NCBI GenBank assembly: GCA_963748295.1
Contig: CAVVIH010000006.1
Coordinates: 1,550,001-1,614,000, forward strand
DNA: 64,000 nt
Direction of reading: 5' to 3'
Source of the DNA: CAVVIH01 sp963748295
GTDB lineage: Bacteria; Acidobacteriota; Vicinamibacteria; Vicinamibacterales; 2-12-FULL-66-21
A program made the position numbers and the translations under genes. Positions within the stretch are counted from its first letter, which is position 1; every line of letters starts with the position of its first letter. Below, one piece after another: positions 44,002 through 53,145 of the stretch. The notes below the pieces were generated by a model. It saw only the letters and a program-made list of their open reading frames with translations, did no database searches and was not told the DNA's origin.

Positions 44002-46637
44002 TTAACGGACCACCAGCTCTCCTCGAAGCCGGATGTCCTTCGACGATGCGCCGATCATCAGCCGGAAGGCGCCGGGTTCGACAATCCATTTCATGTCGCG
44101 ATCGAGCATGCGGAGATGCTCAGGGCCGAGATTGAACACGACATCCCGTGATTCGTTCGGCTGAAGGAGGATCCGTTGAAATCCCTTCAGTTCCATTACC
44201 GGCCTGGCGACGGTTGCGAGCACATCACGAATGTAAAGCTGAACCACTTCGTCGCCGGCCACGCTGCCGGTGTTGGTGATGGTGCACCTGATCGCCGTCG
44301 ATTCGGACGCGCCGATCTGTGACGGCTCGACACGCAGGTTCGAGTATTCGAACGTCGTGTAGCTCAGGCCGAAGCCAAATGGAAAGAGCGGCTGGCCCGT
44401 CAGATCGAGATAGTCGTCGCCGCGGCCGGTCGGCTTGTGATTGTAGTAGAGCGGCAGCTGCCCTTCCGCCATGGGAAAGGTCACCGGCAGCCGTCCCGCA
44501 GGGTTGTAGTCGCCGAGGATCACGTCGGCAACCGCATTGCCGCCTTCCTCCCCGGGTACCATGCGTCGAGGACGGCACTCACGCGATCGATCCATCGCGA
44601 CATCGTCACCGCGCTGCCGCCGACGAGCACGACGACGACGGGTTTGCCCATGGCTGCAATCCTGAGAATCAGTTCTTCCTGACGGCCCGGGAGCGCCAGC
44701 ATCGCGCGATCGCGGAACTCTCCCTCCTCCAGCCCGGCGACGACGATTGCCGCGTCGCTCTGGCTCGCGAGGGCAATCGCCTCGGCAATCCGTTCCTGAC
44801 TGTCGTCGACCACGCCCGCGTCCCACATCAGCTTCAGCCTGGCGTTGCCGGTGCTCTCGAAATACTCGAGACGAATGTCGACCGACGAACCGGGCCTGAG
44901 ATCGATCGCCTCGATGCGGGTGCCGTACGACTGCTTTTTCCAGTTGTCGATGAGAAGACGTCCGTCGAGGTAAAGGCGGTAACCGTCGTTTCCCTCGATA
45001 GCGATGCGCTTGACTCCGGATTGAGGAACCTTCAGCAATCCCGTCCACCGCACCGAATACCAGTCGAACGGAATGCCGCGGCCCGGCGAGCTCAGCGTCC
45101 AGCGGAAGTCCATGCGCGAGTCCGTGCGGACGATGCGCGGCTGGCCTTCGAGGCGGTTGTTGTCGAAGTACTCCGCCAACAGACCCGGCACCGTCGCGCC
45201 GTTCGATGTCGACGACAAGGCATCGGCTGGAATCACGGCGAATTCGCGCATGGTGCGTCCGGGTCCCGGGGCGTGGCGGACAACCGCGCCGGTCCCGAGC
45301 TTCTGACGGATGCCGTCGAGGATCGACATTTTCGCGATGCCCGGACCGCTGTAACCGCCGAGCCGCGCTTCAACCGCGTCCGAGCCAATAACGGCGAGCG
45401 ACGCGTACTTCGTTCGGTCGAGCGGCAGCGCTCTCCGTTCGTTCTTCAGCAGCACGATCGACGCGCGCGCAGACTCGCGGGCCAGCTGCCGGTGATTCGC
45501 ATGTCCGTTCCATTGCGCGGTGTCGTCGGGATCGACGTACGGCTGCTCGAAGAGTCCCAGCTCGAACTTCGCGCGAAGGACGCGCGCGACCGCCGCATCG
45601 ACGATCGCCGCAGCCACGAGACCACGGCTGACCGCGTCCCAGTAGGGCCGGTACTGTGGGTAAGAAGACTGAAAGACGACGTCGAGGCCTGCTTCGAACG
45701 CGTGCTGCGCTGCGGTGGCGGTGTTCGGCTCCGTCATGTGCAGCACGGTCGCGCCGCCGGTCGCGGACGCGTCGGAGATGACGAAGCCGGTGAAGCCCCA
45801 CGCTTCCTTCAGGATTCCGTTGAGCAGCCGGTGATTCTGCGTTGCCGGCGATCCGTCGACGGAGTTGTAGGCCGTCATGATCGACCGGGCGCCCGCCCGC
45901 CGGATGGCGACATCGAAGGGAGGCAGGAACCGCTCCGTCAGCAGCCGCTCGCTGTGATCGATCGGATAGCTGTCGCGGCCACCTTCTCCGACGTTTGCGA
46001 CGAAGTGTTTCGGCGTCGCGACGATGCCCGCCTGCTCGAACGCGCGCACGAACGCGTCACCCATCATCGCCGACAGGTACGGGTCCTCCCCGTAGGTTTC
46101 CTCCACGCGTCCCCAGCGCACGTCGTCAGCGATGTTGACCACGGGCGACAGGACCTGCCGGATGCCGCGCGACCGCGTTTCCCTGGCAATCGCCCCGGCG
46201 ACCCGCGACATCATCGACGCATCCCACGTCGCCGCGAGCGCGATCGCCTGCGGGAACATCGTCGCGCCCGGCTGCGCGAGGCCGTGCACCGCCTCCTCGA
46301 ACGGGATGATTGGGATACCGAGCCGCGTCTTCTCGACGAAGTATTTCTGGATCGCGTTGATGCGCTCGGCGTGGGCGCGGGCGGTGCCCGACGACGAGAT
46401 CTGGAGCCCGAAGATGCCTTTACTGTAGTCGTGCGCGGGATCGTCCAGGTCCCCCGGAATCATGAACAGCTGCCAGAACTTCTCCTCGAGCGTCATGCGT
46501 CCCAGGAGGTCGCGGACGCGCTCGGCAATCGGCAGGCGGGCGTCGCGATACGGCGGCCGTTCGGCCGCCGGCGCCTGACACAGCACCGCGGCGGTGAAAG
46601 CTGTCGAGAAGACGGTGGCGGCGAAAGGAATGCGCAC
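44002..46637 (-). CDS. GH3 beta-glucosidase with PA14 insert, one frameshift
   Basis: A secreted protein of about 878 residues. The signal peptide is MRIPFAATVFSTAFTAAVLCQAPAA. The GH3 N-terminal TIM barrel has the catalytic nucleophile in GFVISDASAT (about residue 260-269) and substrate-binding KHF (about 190). A PA14 domain (LLAEYFDNNRLEGQPRIV through WDAGVVDDSQ) interrupts the alpha/beta sandwich, and a fibronectin III-like domain (RCTITNTGSVAGDEVVQLYI) ends it. The frame breaks once near 44545-44560, between DAWYPG and EEGGNAVADVILGDYNPAGRLP; one missing base explains the length. It removes glucose or xylose from the non-reducing end of glycans. It may act with the GH29 fucosidase nearby. 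Confidence 0.85.
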
Positions 46638-46694
46638 CGGGGAGAAACCCTACCACGAGGTCCCACGGGCCGGCGACAAGCGTAGAATGCGCGC

Positions 46695-47653
46695 ATGGAA
46701 ACACTGATTCAGGACCTCAAGTTCGCGCTGCGGAACCTGAGGCGCACGCCGGCGTTTCCGCTCGCGGCGATCGCGACCCTCGCCTTGGGAATCGGCGCGA
46801 CCACGGCGATCTTCAGCACCGTGAACGCTGCCCTCCTGCGTCCGCTTCCGTATCCGGAAGCCGGCGACCTCTATGCGCTGCGAACCACGCTGACGGATGG
46901 CCGTGTCACCACCGGTCTGGTCGCTCCGAGCGAGCTCGTTCGGCTGAACGGGCCGGAGCTGTCGATCGCGAGGTCTGCCGGCGTGATCCCGCAGGAAGCC
47001 TGGCTTCGCGCCAGCTCGATATTCGTGCCGCGTTTGAGGCGCAGATAGCCTTCGAAGCTGTGATTGACGCCCTGCGGATCGGCGCGGATGTAGAACCAGA
47101 AGTCCGCGTTGTGCGGCGTGTCGAAATCACGGTGCGCGACGGCGCCGATGCTCGTCGCGACCTCCGCAAAGCGAATCGGCTTGCCGACGATTGCCGGATC
47201 GCTCCCGAACTCGTCGCGCCAGATCCGGTGCGAGATGATCGCGGTAGGCGGGCCGTTCTCGACGATTTGATCCGGCGTGAAGCCGGGGCCGAGCGTCATC
47301 GGCAGGCCGAATACCTCGAAGAAGCCTTCCGTCACGGCGTACACCCGTGTCCGGCGCGGTGTGCCGTCCTTGCCGAGAAACGTCGCGGCGACACCGGGCA
47401 GGGCGCGAATGCGTTCTGGCTCGTCGTGAAGCAGGGCCGCACGCTCGCCGCGATCGGCACCGCGATCGGGCTGGCCGCCGCCTATGGCGCCGGGCGCATC
47501 GTGTCGAACCGCATCTACGAGGTCAGCGCGTCCGACCCCACGATTCTCGGCGCCGCCACGATTGTCGTCGTGATGGTGGCAACGGTCGCGACGATCATTC
47601 CCGCCTGGCGAATCTCGCGAATCGCGCCGTCTCGCGTGTTGCGAGCGGAGTAG
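46695..47653 (+). pseudogene. ADOP-type permease remnant with an inverted internal segment
   Basis: From 46695 the plus strand encodes a normal permease N-terminus (METLIQDLKFALRNLRRTP, then LAAIATLALGIGATTAIFS, ...). At about 47000 it stops being protein-like, and the minus strand between about 47000 and 47410 encodes the next part: YAVTEGFFEVFGLPMTLGPGF, ISHRIWRDEFGSDPAIVGKPI and NADFWFYIRADPQG, i.e. the MacB-like periplasmic domain. From about 47415 the plus strand resumes with FWLVVKQGRTLAAIGTAIGLAA and ends RISRIAPSRVLRAE. About 1.4 kb of a full permease is also absent. A 400-base inversion plus deletion, or a misassembly, explains the order. Confidence 0.75.
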
Positions 47654-47742
47654 TCGGGTCCAGGCGATGCCGCGCGCGGCACGCTGGTTCAAGTCCCTGG
47701 AGTGAGGCAAGATTGTCGGATGGCCATCACGCTGGAGGACCG

Positions 47743-48249
47743 ATGAAGCTGACCCAACTGTTGCTCGAAGAGCTCGACCGCGAAGCGCCGCGTACCCGCC
47801 GCGCGCTCCAGAACGTGCCGCTCGGCCGCGACGACTGGACGCCGCATCCGAAGTCGATGCCGCTTGCGCGGCTGGCAGGGCTCGTCGCCACGATGCCGTC
47901 GTGGATCTCGCTGATCATCGATCAGGACGAGCTCGATCTGACACCGCCGCCTGGGCAGAGCCAGTATCAGCAGCCGGCCACGGACAAGCTCGCGGAAACG
48001 CTCGACGCCAATGTCGCGAAGGGCCGCGCGTCGTTGCAGAAAACGAACGACGATTACCTGATGACTACCAACTGGCGACTGCGCGCCGGCGGCAAGGTCG
48101 TCATGGATCAGCCGCGCCACATCGTCCTTCGCGACACGTTGATGCATCTGGCGCATCATCGCGGTCAGCTGACCGTGTACCTGCGCCTGTGCGGGCAGCC
48201 GGTGCCGTCGATCTACGGGCCGACCGCGGACGACTCGACGTTTGCCTGA
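47743..48249 (+). CDS. DinB-family protein
   Basis: A 168-residue protein starting at 47743 after GGAGG. The four-helix DinB fold is marked by QLLLEELDREAPRTRRAL, a LARLAGLVATMPSWISLII helix, the linker with KGRASLQ, and the C-terminal HLAHHRGQLTVYLRL where the last two histidines are metal ligands. DinB proteins are metal-dependent, DNA-damage-induced or bacillithiol/mycothiol transferases. A REP-like element follows directly after the stop. No operon partner is evident. Confidence 0.85.
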   Translation: MKLTQLLLEELDREAPRTRRALQNVPLGRDDWTPHPKSMPLARLAGLVATMPSWISLIIDQDELDLTPPPGQSQYQQPATDKLAETLDANVAKGRASLQKTNDDYLMTTNWRLRAGGKVVMDQPRHIVLRDTLMHLAHHRGQLTVYLRLCGQPVPSIYGPTADDSTFA

Positions 48250-48253
48250 TCCG

Positions 48254-48277
48254 GGCAGACCTGAAGGTCTGCGCTAC
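48254..48277 (-). repeat. REP-like hairpin, copy 3
   Basis: GCAGACCT (48255-48262), GA loop, AGGTCTGC (48265-48272), followed by GCTAC. Read on the minus strand it is GTAGCGCAGACCTTCAGGTC, identical in design to copy 1. It lies just after the DinB stop and before the convergent AlkD-like gene. Confidence 0.6.
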
Positions 48278-48299
48278 TGACCCGGGCAGACAGCGCGTG

Positions 48300-49046
48300 T
48301 CACCTGGCCGGGCGCGTGCTCGTGAGAAGCGCGCGGCGCTTTGCGGCGGGAAACCGCTCGATCGCATAGCGGACCGTCGTGCGGGGGATTGCCGGCCCCT
48401 CCGCGCGAAGGTAGCGCTCGAGGCGTGCAGGGTCCTGTTTGCCCGCCTCGCGAAGCATCCAGCCGACGGCCTTGTGAATCAGGTCTTCCCGGTCCGGATG
48501 GAGCGTCCTGGCAAGGTCGTAGGCCACGTCGAGCGCAAGCCCGCGGCGGAACGACGGGATGAGCGCGACCGCCGAGGCGCGGCGAACCCACATGTTCGGG
48601 TGATCCGCCCAGGTCCGCACCACCGGGATCAGGTGCGGATGATCCGCGATGAGCGGACCGATCAGCACACCGCAGATCGCGTCGGTCGTCGCCCAGTTCG
48701 CGGAGAGATTGCCTGCGAGCCAGCGCTTCCAGCGCGCCAGCAGGCGGGGCTCGAACGATCTGCGATACCGCGCGACCACTTCGATCGCGATCGATTTCGT
48801 CTCGAGATACGGATCGCGCATCAACGCGTCGGCAAACCGCATCGCATCGTCCACATCCCATGCCGCGCGCTTTGCCATGTAGATGTCCCGTGCCAACGCG
48901 CGCATCACCGGCGTGCCGACGTTGTAGAAGCGCAGTCCATGATCGCCGCGGAAGTACCTGGCGGCGTCGAACGAGCCGTGCGGGCGGGACATCGACTTCA
49001 ACGCGGCCGAGACGCCGGCGCGAGTGGGATTTTGTGTGGTCTTCAT
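48300..49046 (-). CDS. DNA alkylation repair (AlkD-like) protein
   Basis: A 248-residue helical protein built from HEAT-like repeats. The AlkD-type centre is visible in NLSANWATTDAICGVLIGP (about residues 118-135), with the aspartate of TDAI at the place of the catalytic acidic residue, and surrounding W residues, and in HPNMWVRRASAVAL and DLIHKAVGWMLREAGK, the conserved repeats that line the DNA groove. The family removes 3- and 7-alkylated purines without base flipping. It is convergent with DinB, so both neighbours are damage-related. Arginine-rich C-terminus. Confidence 0.85.
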   Translation of the reverse strand: MKTTQNPTRAGVSAALKSMSRPHGSFDAARYFRGDHGLRFYNVGTPVMRALARDIYMAKRAAWDVDDAMRFADALMRDPYLETKSIAIEVVARYRRSFEPRLLARWKRWLAGNLSANWATTDAICGVLIGPLIADHPHLIPVVRTWADHPNMWVRRASAVALIPSFRRGLALDVAYDLARTLHPDREDLIHKAVGWMLREAGKQDPARLERYLRAEGPAIPRTTVRYAIERFPAAKRRALLTSTRPAR

Positions 49047-49049
49047 CCG

Positions 49050-49616
49050 TCAGCCTGTTTTGGCGCCGAGCTGACCGATCGCGCGCTTCGCCCAGCGAAG
49101 CTGCGCGTCGAAGCCGGCCAGCCCGCTCTCGAGTGCGAGGCGGCCGGTGATGGTCAGCCCCGAGGCGGCGCGCGAGAACGCGCGCAGCTCCCGCACGTGC
49201 GTGTCCAGCTCGCGAATCATGTCGCGCAGAAGCCGGCGCGCCGTCGCGTTGTCGGCGAACGCAAACCGCAGCATCACCACATCCAGCTTCCAGATGACGT
49301 CGTCACGCGTGACACGGGCGCCGCGCCAGGCGCTGAACGCTTCCAGTCCCGCCGGGGTGATCGCGTACGCCTGCCGTTGCCGAACCGAGCCCGACGGCCC
49401 GGCCGCCGCTTCCAGCCAGCCGCGTTTTTCGAGGCGCCGGAGCGCAGGATAGATGCTGCCGGGGCTGTCGCTGAACCGCATGAGCGGGGTGTCGCGAAAG
49501 AGCTTTCGCAGGTCGTATCCCGACAGTTGCTGTCGCTGCAGCAGACCGAGAAGGCTGGCTTCGAGCGGCGACAGGTCGACGAATGGCGGGTCGGGCGGCT
49601 TCATGGCTCCGCCCAT
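49050..49616 (-). CDS. PadR-family regulator with long C-terminal domain
   Basis: A 188-residue PadR of the longer (two-domain) class. DLSPLEASLLGLLQRQQLSGYDLRKLF opens the winged helix, SDSPGSIYPALRRLEKRGWL is the recognition helix and wing, and RQAYAITPAGLEAF ends it; the last 80 residues (TRDDVIWKLDVVMLRFAF...) are the helical dimerisation domain. The start may be 49616 or the ATG at 49604 (MKPPDP). It follows, four bases upstream on the same strand, the AlkD-like gene. A short dyad (49618-49630) sits at its start. Confidence 0.88.
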   Translation of the reverse strand: MGGAMKPPDPPFVDLSPLEASLLGLLQRQQLSGYDLRKLFRDTPLMRFSDSPGSIYPALRRLEKRGWLEAAAGPSGSVRQRQAYAITPAGLEAFSAWRGARVTRDDVIWKLDVVMLRFAFADNATARRLLRDMIRELDTHVRELRAFSRAASGLTITGRLALESGLAGFDAQLRWAKRAIGQLGAKTG

Positions 49617-49617
49617 G

Positions 49618-49630
49618 ATACGACGCGTAT
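49618..49630. promoter_or_regulatory. Short dyad ATACG-ACG-CGTAT at a padR start
   Basis: Five-base perfect arms with a three-base centre abut the start of the long PadR gene. GATAAT on the minus strand (49629-49634) overlaps it and could be the -10 box. A candidate self-operator. Confidence 0.35.
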
Positions 49631-49638
49631 TATCCTGG

Positions 49639-50178
49639 CTACATCCCCAGGGGCACGGCGATGGTCCTTGCCTGCCCTTCTCGTGGCTCGGGGTTCTCCA
49701 CCAGCAGGCGCAGATCGCGGCTCCCGTCTGGCACGTGGAACACGGCGACCCAGTCCCGCCAGTTGGATCCCGGATCCTCCATGTACATGAGCCTCGTCTG
49801 CATGGCGGAGAACACGTCGGTGCGGGTGTCTTCCGCGTCCCTGATCGAGAAGCGGTTCTTCATGAAGCTCTCGATGAACGCGAGGCGCCGCATCATGTCC
49901 ATGTCGTCGTCGAGCTTCTTCCAGTCGACGAATACGACGATCCCTTTCTTGCCCGGCTGGCTGCGGAACGAGCTGATGGGGGGAGGAGGATTCGGAGCGT
50001 TGCGGGCGCGGAGGATTCTGAAGGCGTACGGACCGACTTCGATATCGCTGCCGAGCGCGGTTTCACGCGGTGGCTCCTGTGCGCAGGCCGCCGCGAGCAC
50101 GCACGCCGCGCTCAACAGGATGCGCCGCGCCAGGCGATGGTCACCGGAAGGCCCGATAGTAGCGTCTCGCTTGTTCAT
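49639..50178 (-). CDS. Hypothetical lipoprotein
   Basis: A 179-residue protein started at MNKRDATIG at 50178. The signal ILLSAACVLAAAC ends in a cysteine (about residue 31), a lipobox of the L-A-A-C type. The mature part has a proline stretch and the aromatic-rich region KKGIVVFVDWKKLDDDMDMM and VAVFHVPDGSRDLRLLVENPEPREGQ. It resembles no family I recognise. The start lies within the 3' end of the next gene upstream (50141-50608), so the two are coupled. Confidence 0.6.
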   Translation of the reverse strand: MNKRDATIGPSGDHRLARRILLSAACVLAAACAQEPPRETALGSDIEVGPYAFRILRARNAPNPPPPISSFRSQPGKKGIVVFVDWKKLDDDMDMMRRLAFIESFMKNRFSIRDAEDTRTDVFSAMQTRLMYMEDPGSNWRDWVAVFHVPDGSRDLRLLVENPEPREGQARTIAVPLGM

Positions 50179-50608
50179 GCGCGCGCACTCCCTGAGCGAA
50201 GTTGTCGGCGTTGGGATGGGCCAGCACCGCCGAATACTGCACCGATGCATTGGACGCCGCATTGTTGAAGGCGCTCACGTCACCGTTGGACCACCTCTCT
50301 AATACGGTTCCGGGGCGCGATCGGTAATCGTCTTCCAGGCCGGTTCGGTGGATCCGGAGGCGCAGCTTCTCGTACGCGGTGCGGCAGGCGTCCCGATCTT
50401 CGCTGCTCGCCTTGCCCGCGACAATCGCCCGCAGCGGCTTTTCGACCGCGTCGAGCGCATCCATGATCTCGCCCGCGCAGGCGCGATACTCCTTCGCGTT
50501 GATCGCGAGCTTCCGCTCGGCGAACCCGTCGCACGCCGTAGGCTCGGTATTTACGCACGCCGCGCCGATGGCGGCGAACATGACGGGGGCCAGGCGAAGG
50601 CTTACCAC
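50141..50608 (-). CDS. Hypothetical secreted protein
   Basis: A 155-residue protein if it starts at the GTG at 50608, giving a signal sequence MSLRLAPVMFAAIGAAC-like with a cysteine at the end; the frame stays open further upstream, so the start is uncertain. The mature part is helical and charged (AINAKEYRACAGEIMDALDAVEKPLRAIVAGKAS), with paired cysteines (TACDG, YRACAG, RDACRTAY). It overlaps the following lipoprotein gene by 38 bases. No family is recognised; the two may form a small envelope module divergent from the PadR-TonB pair. Confidence 0.5.
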   Translation of the reverse strand: MVSLRLAPVMFAAIGAACVNTEPTACDGFAERKLAINAKEYRACAGEIMDALDAVEKPLRAIVAGKASSEDRDACRTAYEKLRLRIHRTGLEDDYRSRPGTVLERWSNGDVSAFNNAASNASVQYSAVLAHPNADNFAQGVRAHEQARRYYRAFR

Positions 50609-50645
50609 CTTATTAATATCGGCAGCCGGCGCAGCCGGGAGTAGC

Positions 50646-50676
50646 TTGACGTAATAAGCATATATCTGCTTATAAT
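50646..50676 (+). promoter_or_regulatory. Promoter and dyad operator of the PadR-TonB pair
   Basis: TTGACG at 50646-50651 and TATAAT at 50671-50676 are separated by 19 bases. Inside that spacer lies a perfect dyad, ATAAGCA (50654-50660) and TGCTTAT (50667-50673), six bases apart. The arrangement lets a repressor block the promoter it overlaps, and a 19-base spacer is unusual for sigma-70. Confidence 0.6.
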
Positions 50677-50684
50677 GGACGCCG

Positions 50685-51047
50685 ATGCGTCGAAAACCTG
50701 GAGCGCTCCTCCCCCTCGAGCAGGCGATTTGCGCGAGCGCGGCACTGTTGCGGCGCCGCGGCGTCAAGGAGTTCCACGGCTACGAGCTGGCGAAACAGGT
50801 CGCGCACGATGCCGACCGCCGTCTGCTTACGGCCTACGGCACGCTCTACCGCGCGCTGGCCAGGCTCGAACAGATGGGACTGCTCGGCAGCCGTCGCGAG
50901 GACCCGGAAATTGCCGCGCGCGAGAATCGTCCGGGCCGCAGGTTGTACACGCTGACGGCCGCCGGTGAAACCGCCGCGCGCGAAGTCAGCTCGGCACCGC
51001 GCGAACAACTGCGGCGCCGCACGCGCAGGCGGGTGGCGCCGGCATGA
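50685..51047 (+). CDS. PadR-family regulator
   Basis: A 120-residue PadR-like protein. LLPLEQAICASAALLRRRGVKEFHGYELAKQV is the first helices with a longer insertion before the turn, LTAYGTLYRALARLEQMGLL is the recognition helix, and RRLYTLTAAGETAAREV the wing. The C-terminal tail is arginine-rich. It overlaps the TonB gene by four bases and is preceded by a dyad-containing promoter, so self-regulation is likely. Confidence 0.88.
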   Translation: MRRKPGALLPLEQAICASAALLRRRGVKEFHGYELAKQVAHDADRRLLTAYGTLYRALARLEQMGLLGSRREDPEIAARENRPGRRLYTLTAAGETAAREVSSAPREQLRRRTRRRVAPA

Positions 51048-51820
51048 TGCCTCTGTCGCTGCGGCTTGCCAGCGCGCTGGTGCGAGCATGGACGCGACTC
51101 TACACGCTGGGCCTGGCGGATCACGTCCGTGAGGCGCGCCGTGAGGAAATCGAATCCGACCTCTGGGAGAGCCACAACGATCCGGAGCGCGCGCAGTCCG
51201 GCCTCCAGCTCATTGCGAGACTGGCGGCGGGCCTTGCTGACGATCTCGGCTGGCGCTTCGAACAGGAGCACGCGATGTCTCGACATATGAAGCGGCAAAT
51301 GGCGGCGATCGTTGCCGTCGCCCTGATCGCGGTTCTCTGGGTCGCGCTCAGCGTGCGACTGTCGCCCCGTCCTCCTCAACCGCCCGAATTGCCGCGGACT
51401 CTGCATGCCGCAACATTCGGGATGCGAATGCCGCCGCCACCGCCACCACCACCACCGCCGCCTCGGCGAGGCGACCCTGTTCAGCCCGTCCCGCCGCCAG
51501 TGTTCGCGGAGGCGTCGTTCACCGGGGTTGATGGCAGGACTGCACCCGTGAGAGTGAAGAACATGCGTCCGGTGTATCCACCGATTGCCATCGCCTACGA
51601 TCTGCGCGGGACGGTGATCCTCGACGCGACGCTCGACGAGCGCGGACGCGTGGTGGACGCGCGTCTCGTCCGCTCGATCCCGGTGCTCGACCAACCCGCG
51701 CTGAACGCGGTACGGCAGTGGGAATTCGAGCCCACCGCCGCAGGCGTGCCATCGCGCGTGATCAGGGTGACAGTCGTGTACGGTCCTACGAGTCCGCGCG
51801 ATAAAAGTAATACTCGGTAG
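51044..51820 (+). CDS. HAAS-TonB fusion (energy transducer TonB)
   Basis: A 258-residue protein. Residues 1-80 are a HAAS/permease-prefix-like domain (YTLGLADHVREARREEIESDLWESHNDPERAQSG) of the kind otherwise attached to PadR-controlled permeases. A membrane segment follows (MAAIVAVALIAVLWVALSV, about 84-103), then a run of eleven prolines (residues 129-139) and the TonB C-terminal domain: RPVYPPIAIAYDLRGTVIL, DERGRVVDARLVRSIPVL and ALNAVRQWEFEPTAAGVPS. TonB transmits the proton gradient to outer-membrane receptors. The fusion puts a cytosolic sensor domain on the energiser and ties it to a PadR repressor; this combination is unusual. Confidence 0.8.
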   Translation: MMPLSLRLASALVRAWTRLYTLGLADHVREARREEIESDLWESHNDPERAQSGLQLIARLAAGLADDLGWRFEQEHAMSRHMKRQMAAIVAVALIAVLWVALSVRLSPRPPQPPELPRTLHAATFGMRMPPPPPPPPPPPRRGDPVQPVPPPVFAEASFTGVDGRTAPVRVKNMRPVYPPIAIAYDLRGTVILDATLDERGRVVDARLVRSIPVLDQPALNAVRQWEFEPTAAGVPSRVIRVTVVYGPTSPRDKSNTR

Positions 51821-52406
51821 TGTAGGGCACCAGGGCGACGCGGCCGACGTCGTTCCCCGTGTGGCATCCCGTCGACGGTGCGACGCCGCCGGACGTCTTC
51901 ACCCGGTGGATGAAGGTGGTCTGCGTCATCAGCGCGCCGCCCAGCGGACCAGCCTCGGTGCCCGCCGCCGCGAGCAACAGCCACGGAATCGCCCCAGCCT
52001 CGACGTAGGCCGCATCGCTCGACGGCTGCACCAGGCGGCCCCACACCCGGCTGGTATCCGAGGAGTCCTGCCACGTCGGCCGCGCGATCCCGTCCGAGGG
52101 ATTCGTGCTGAGAAAGTGCGTCGAGATCTGCTGGGTCACGCTCCCGTCGATCGTGAGAAAGAGTGTCGCTTGCGGCCCGATGAATCGCCACTCGTTGCCC
52201 TTCTTCGCCGAGATACAGATGTAGTTCTGGGTGCCGATCGCGAAGCCCTTCAGAAACGCCGTGTGTCCGGCTGGCACTTCGAGGTTCGGCGGAACCGCCG
52301 GCACTTCGATCCCCGTCGGAGCCGGGGACTGCGCCAGAACATTCGCGGGTCCGAGTGAGGCGGCGAGCACTCCCGTCGCCACCAGATAAACGAACTGCTT
52401 CTTCAT
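51786..52406 (-). CDS. DUF3455-domain secreted protein
   Basis: A 206-residue protein started at MKKQFVYLV (52406) with signal peptide ending GPANVLAQ. The DUF3455 features are IEVPAVPPNLEVPAGHTAFLKGFAIGTQNYICIS near the N-terminus (PPxLxVPAGH), a QATLFL strand, HFLSTNPSDG and WLLLAAAGTEAGPLGG near 140-160. Proteins of this family are secreted and occur in bacteria and fungi; function is unknown. It is convergent with the TonB gene, overlapping by 35 bases. The 168 bases ahead of its start hold no coding sequence. Confidence 0.8.
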   Translation of the reverse strand: MKKQFVYLVATGVLAASLGPANVLAQSPAPTGIEVPAVPPNLEVPAGHTAFLKGFAIGTQNYICISAKKGNEWRFIGPQATLFLTIDGSVTQQISTHFLSTNPSDGIARPTWQDSSDTSRVWGRLVQPSSDAAYVEAGAIPWLLLAAAGTEAGPLGGALMTQTTFIHRVKTSGGVAPSTGCHTGNDVGRVALVPYTTEYYFYRADS

Positions 52407-52574
52407 TTGCTGAATTCTCCAGAAGGGGAAAGCGAATTTGCTTTCCCGTCCACAGACAGAAACGGAATGCGGCAGGAAAAGGCGACGGAGCCGTGCCGAA
52501 AACACCGATGTCAGGTTTCCCGCCCGGTTTCCGATCTCTTGAGTAAAGCCAAGAATTCAGGCAGGCAAGGCTAA

Positions 52575-53145
52575 ATGAACGCAGTATTATCGACACCCGA
52601 AATCACCGGGCAGGAACAACCCGACGCCGAAGGGCTGTTCGGCACGCTGTACTCCGAGCTGCACAGGCTCGCCCGGCGTGAGCTGAACCGGAGTGGCCGC
52701 ATGGGCGGGCTCAGCGCGACCACGCTGTTGCATGAGGCGTACCTTTCGATCTCGGGGATGGATGGCACCGTCTTCGTCGATCACGCACGGTTCATGGCTT
52801 ACGCCGCCCGTGTGATGCGCAATCTGATCATCGACGACGTCAGGCGGCACCGGTCCGAGAAGCGAGGGGGTTTGTTCGAGATCACCTCGTTCGACATCGA
52901 TCACGCGGAAACGATCGGCAGCCCGAAGGCGCTCTCGCGGATTGGCGACGCGCTCGACGAGCTCGCCATCGTCGAGCCCGATTTGGCGGCGGTGATCGAT
53001 CTGAAGTTCTTCTGCGGTTTTTCGTTCGCGGAGATTGCCGCGATGCGCGGCGTCTCCGAGCGGACGATTCAGCGCAACTGGGAGAAGGGCCGCTTGTATC
53101 TTTACCACTCCATCGGTGGCGCGCATGCGGCCCCGATGAGGGCTC

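Noticed and set aside
44319..46685. 788-residue open frame antisense to the GH3 gene
   Set aside because: Arginine- and histidine-rich shadow of the GH3 codon pattern without recognisable motifs.
46695..47653. Phase-variable invertible promoter or gene
   Set aside because: No flanking inverted repeats or recombinase gene found; a large part of the permease is also missing.
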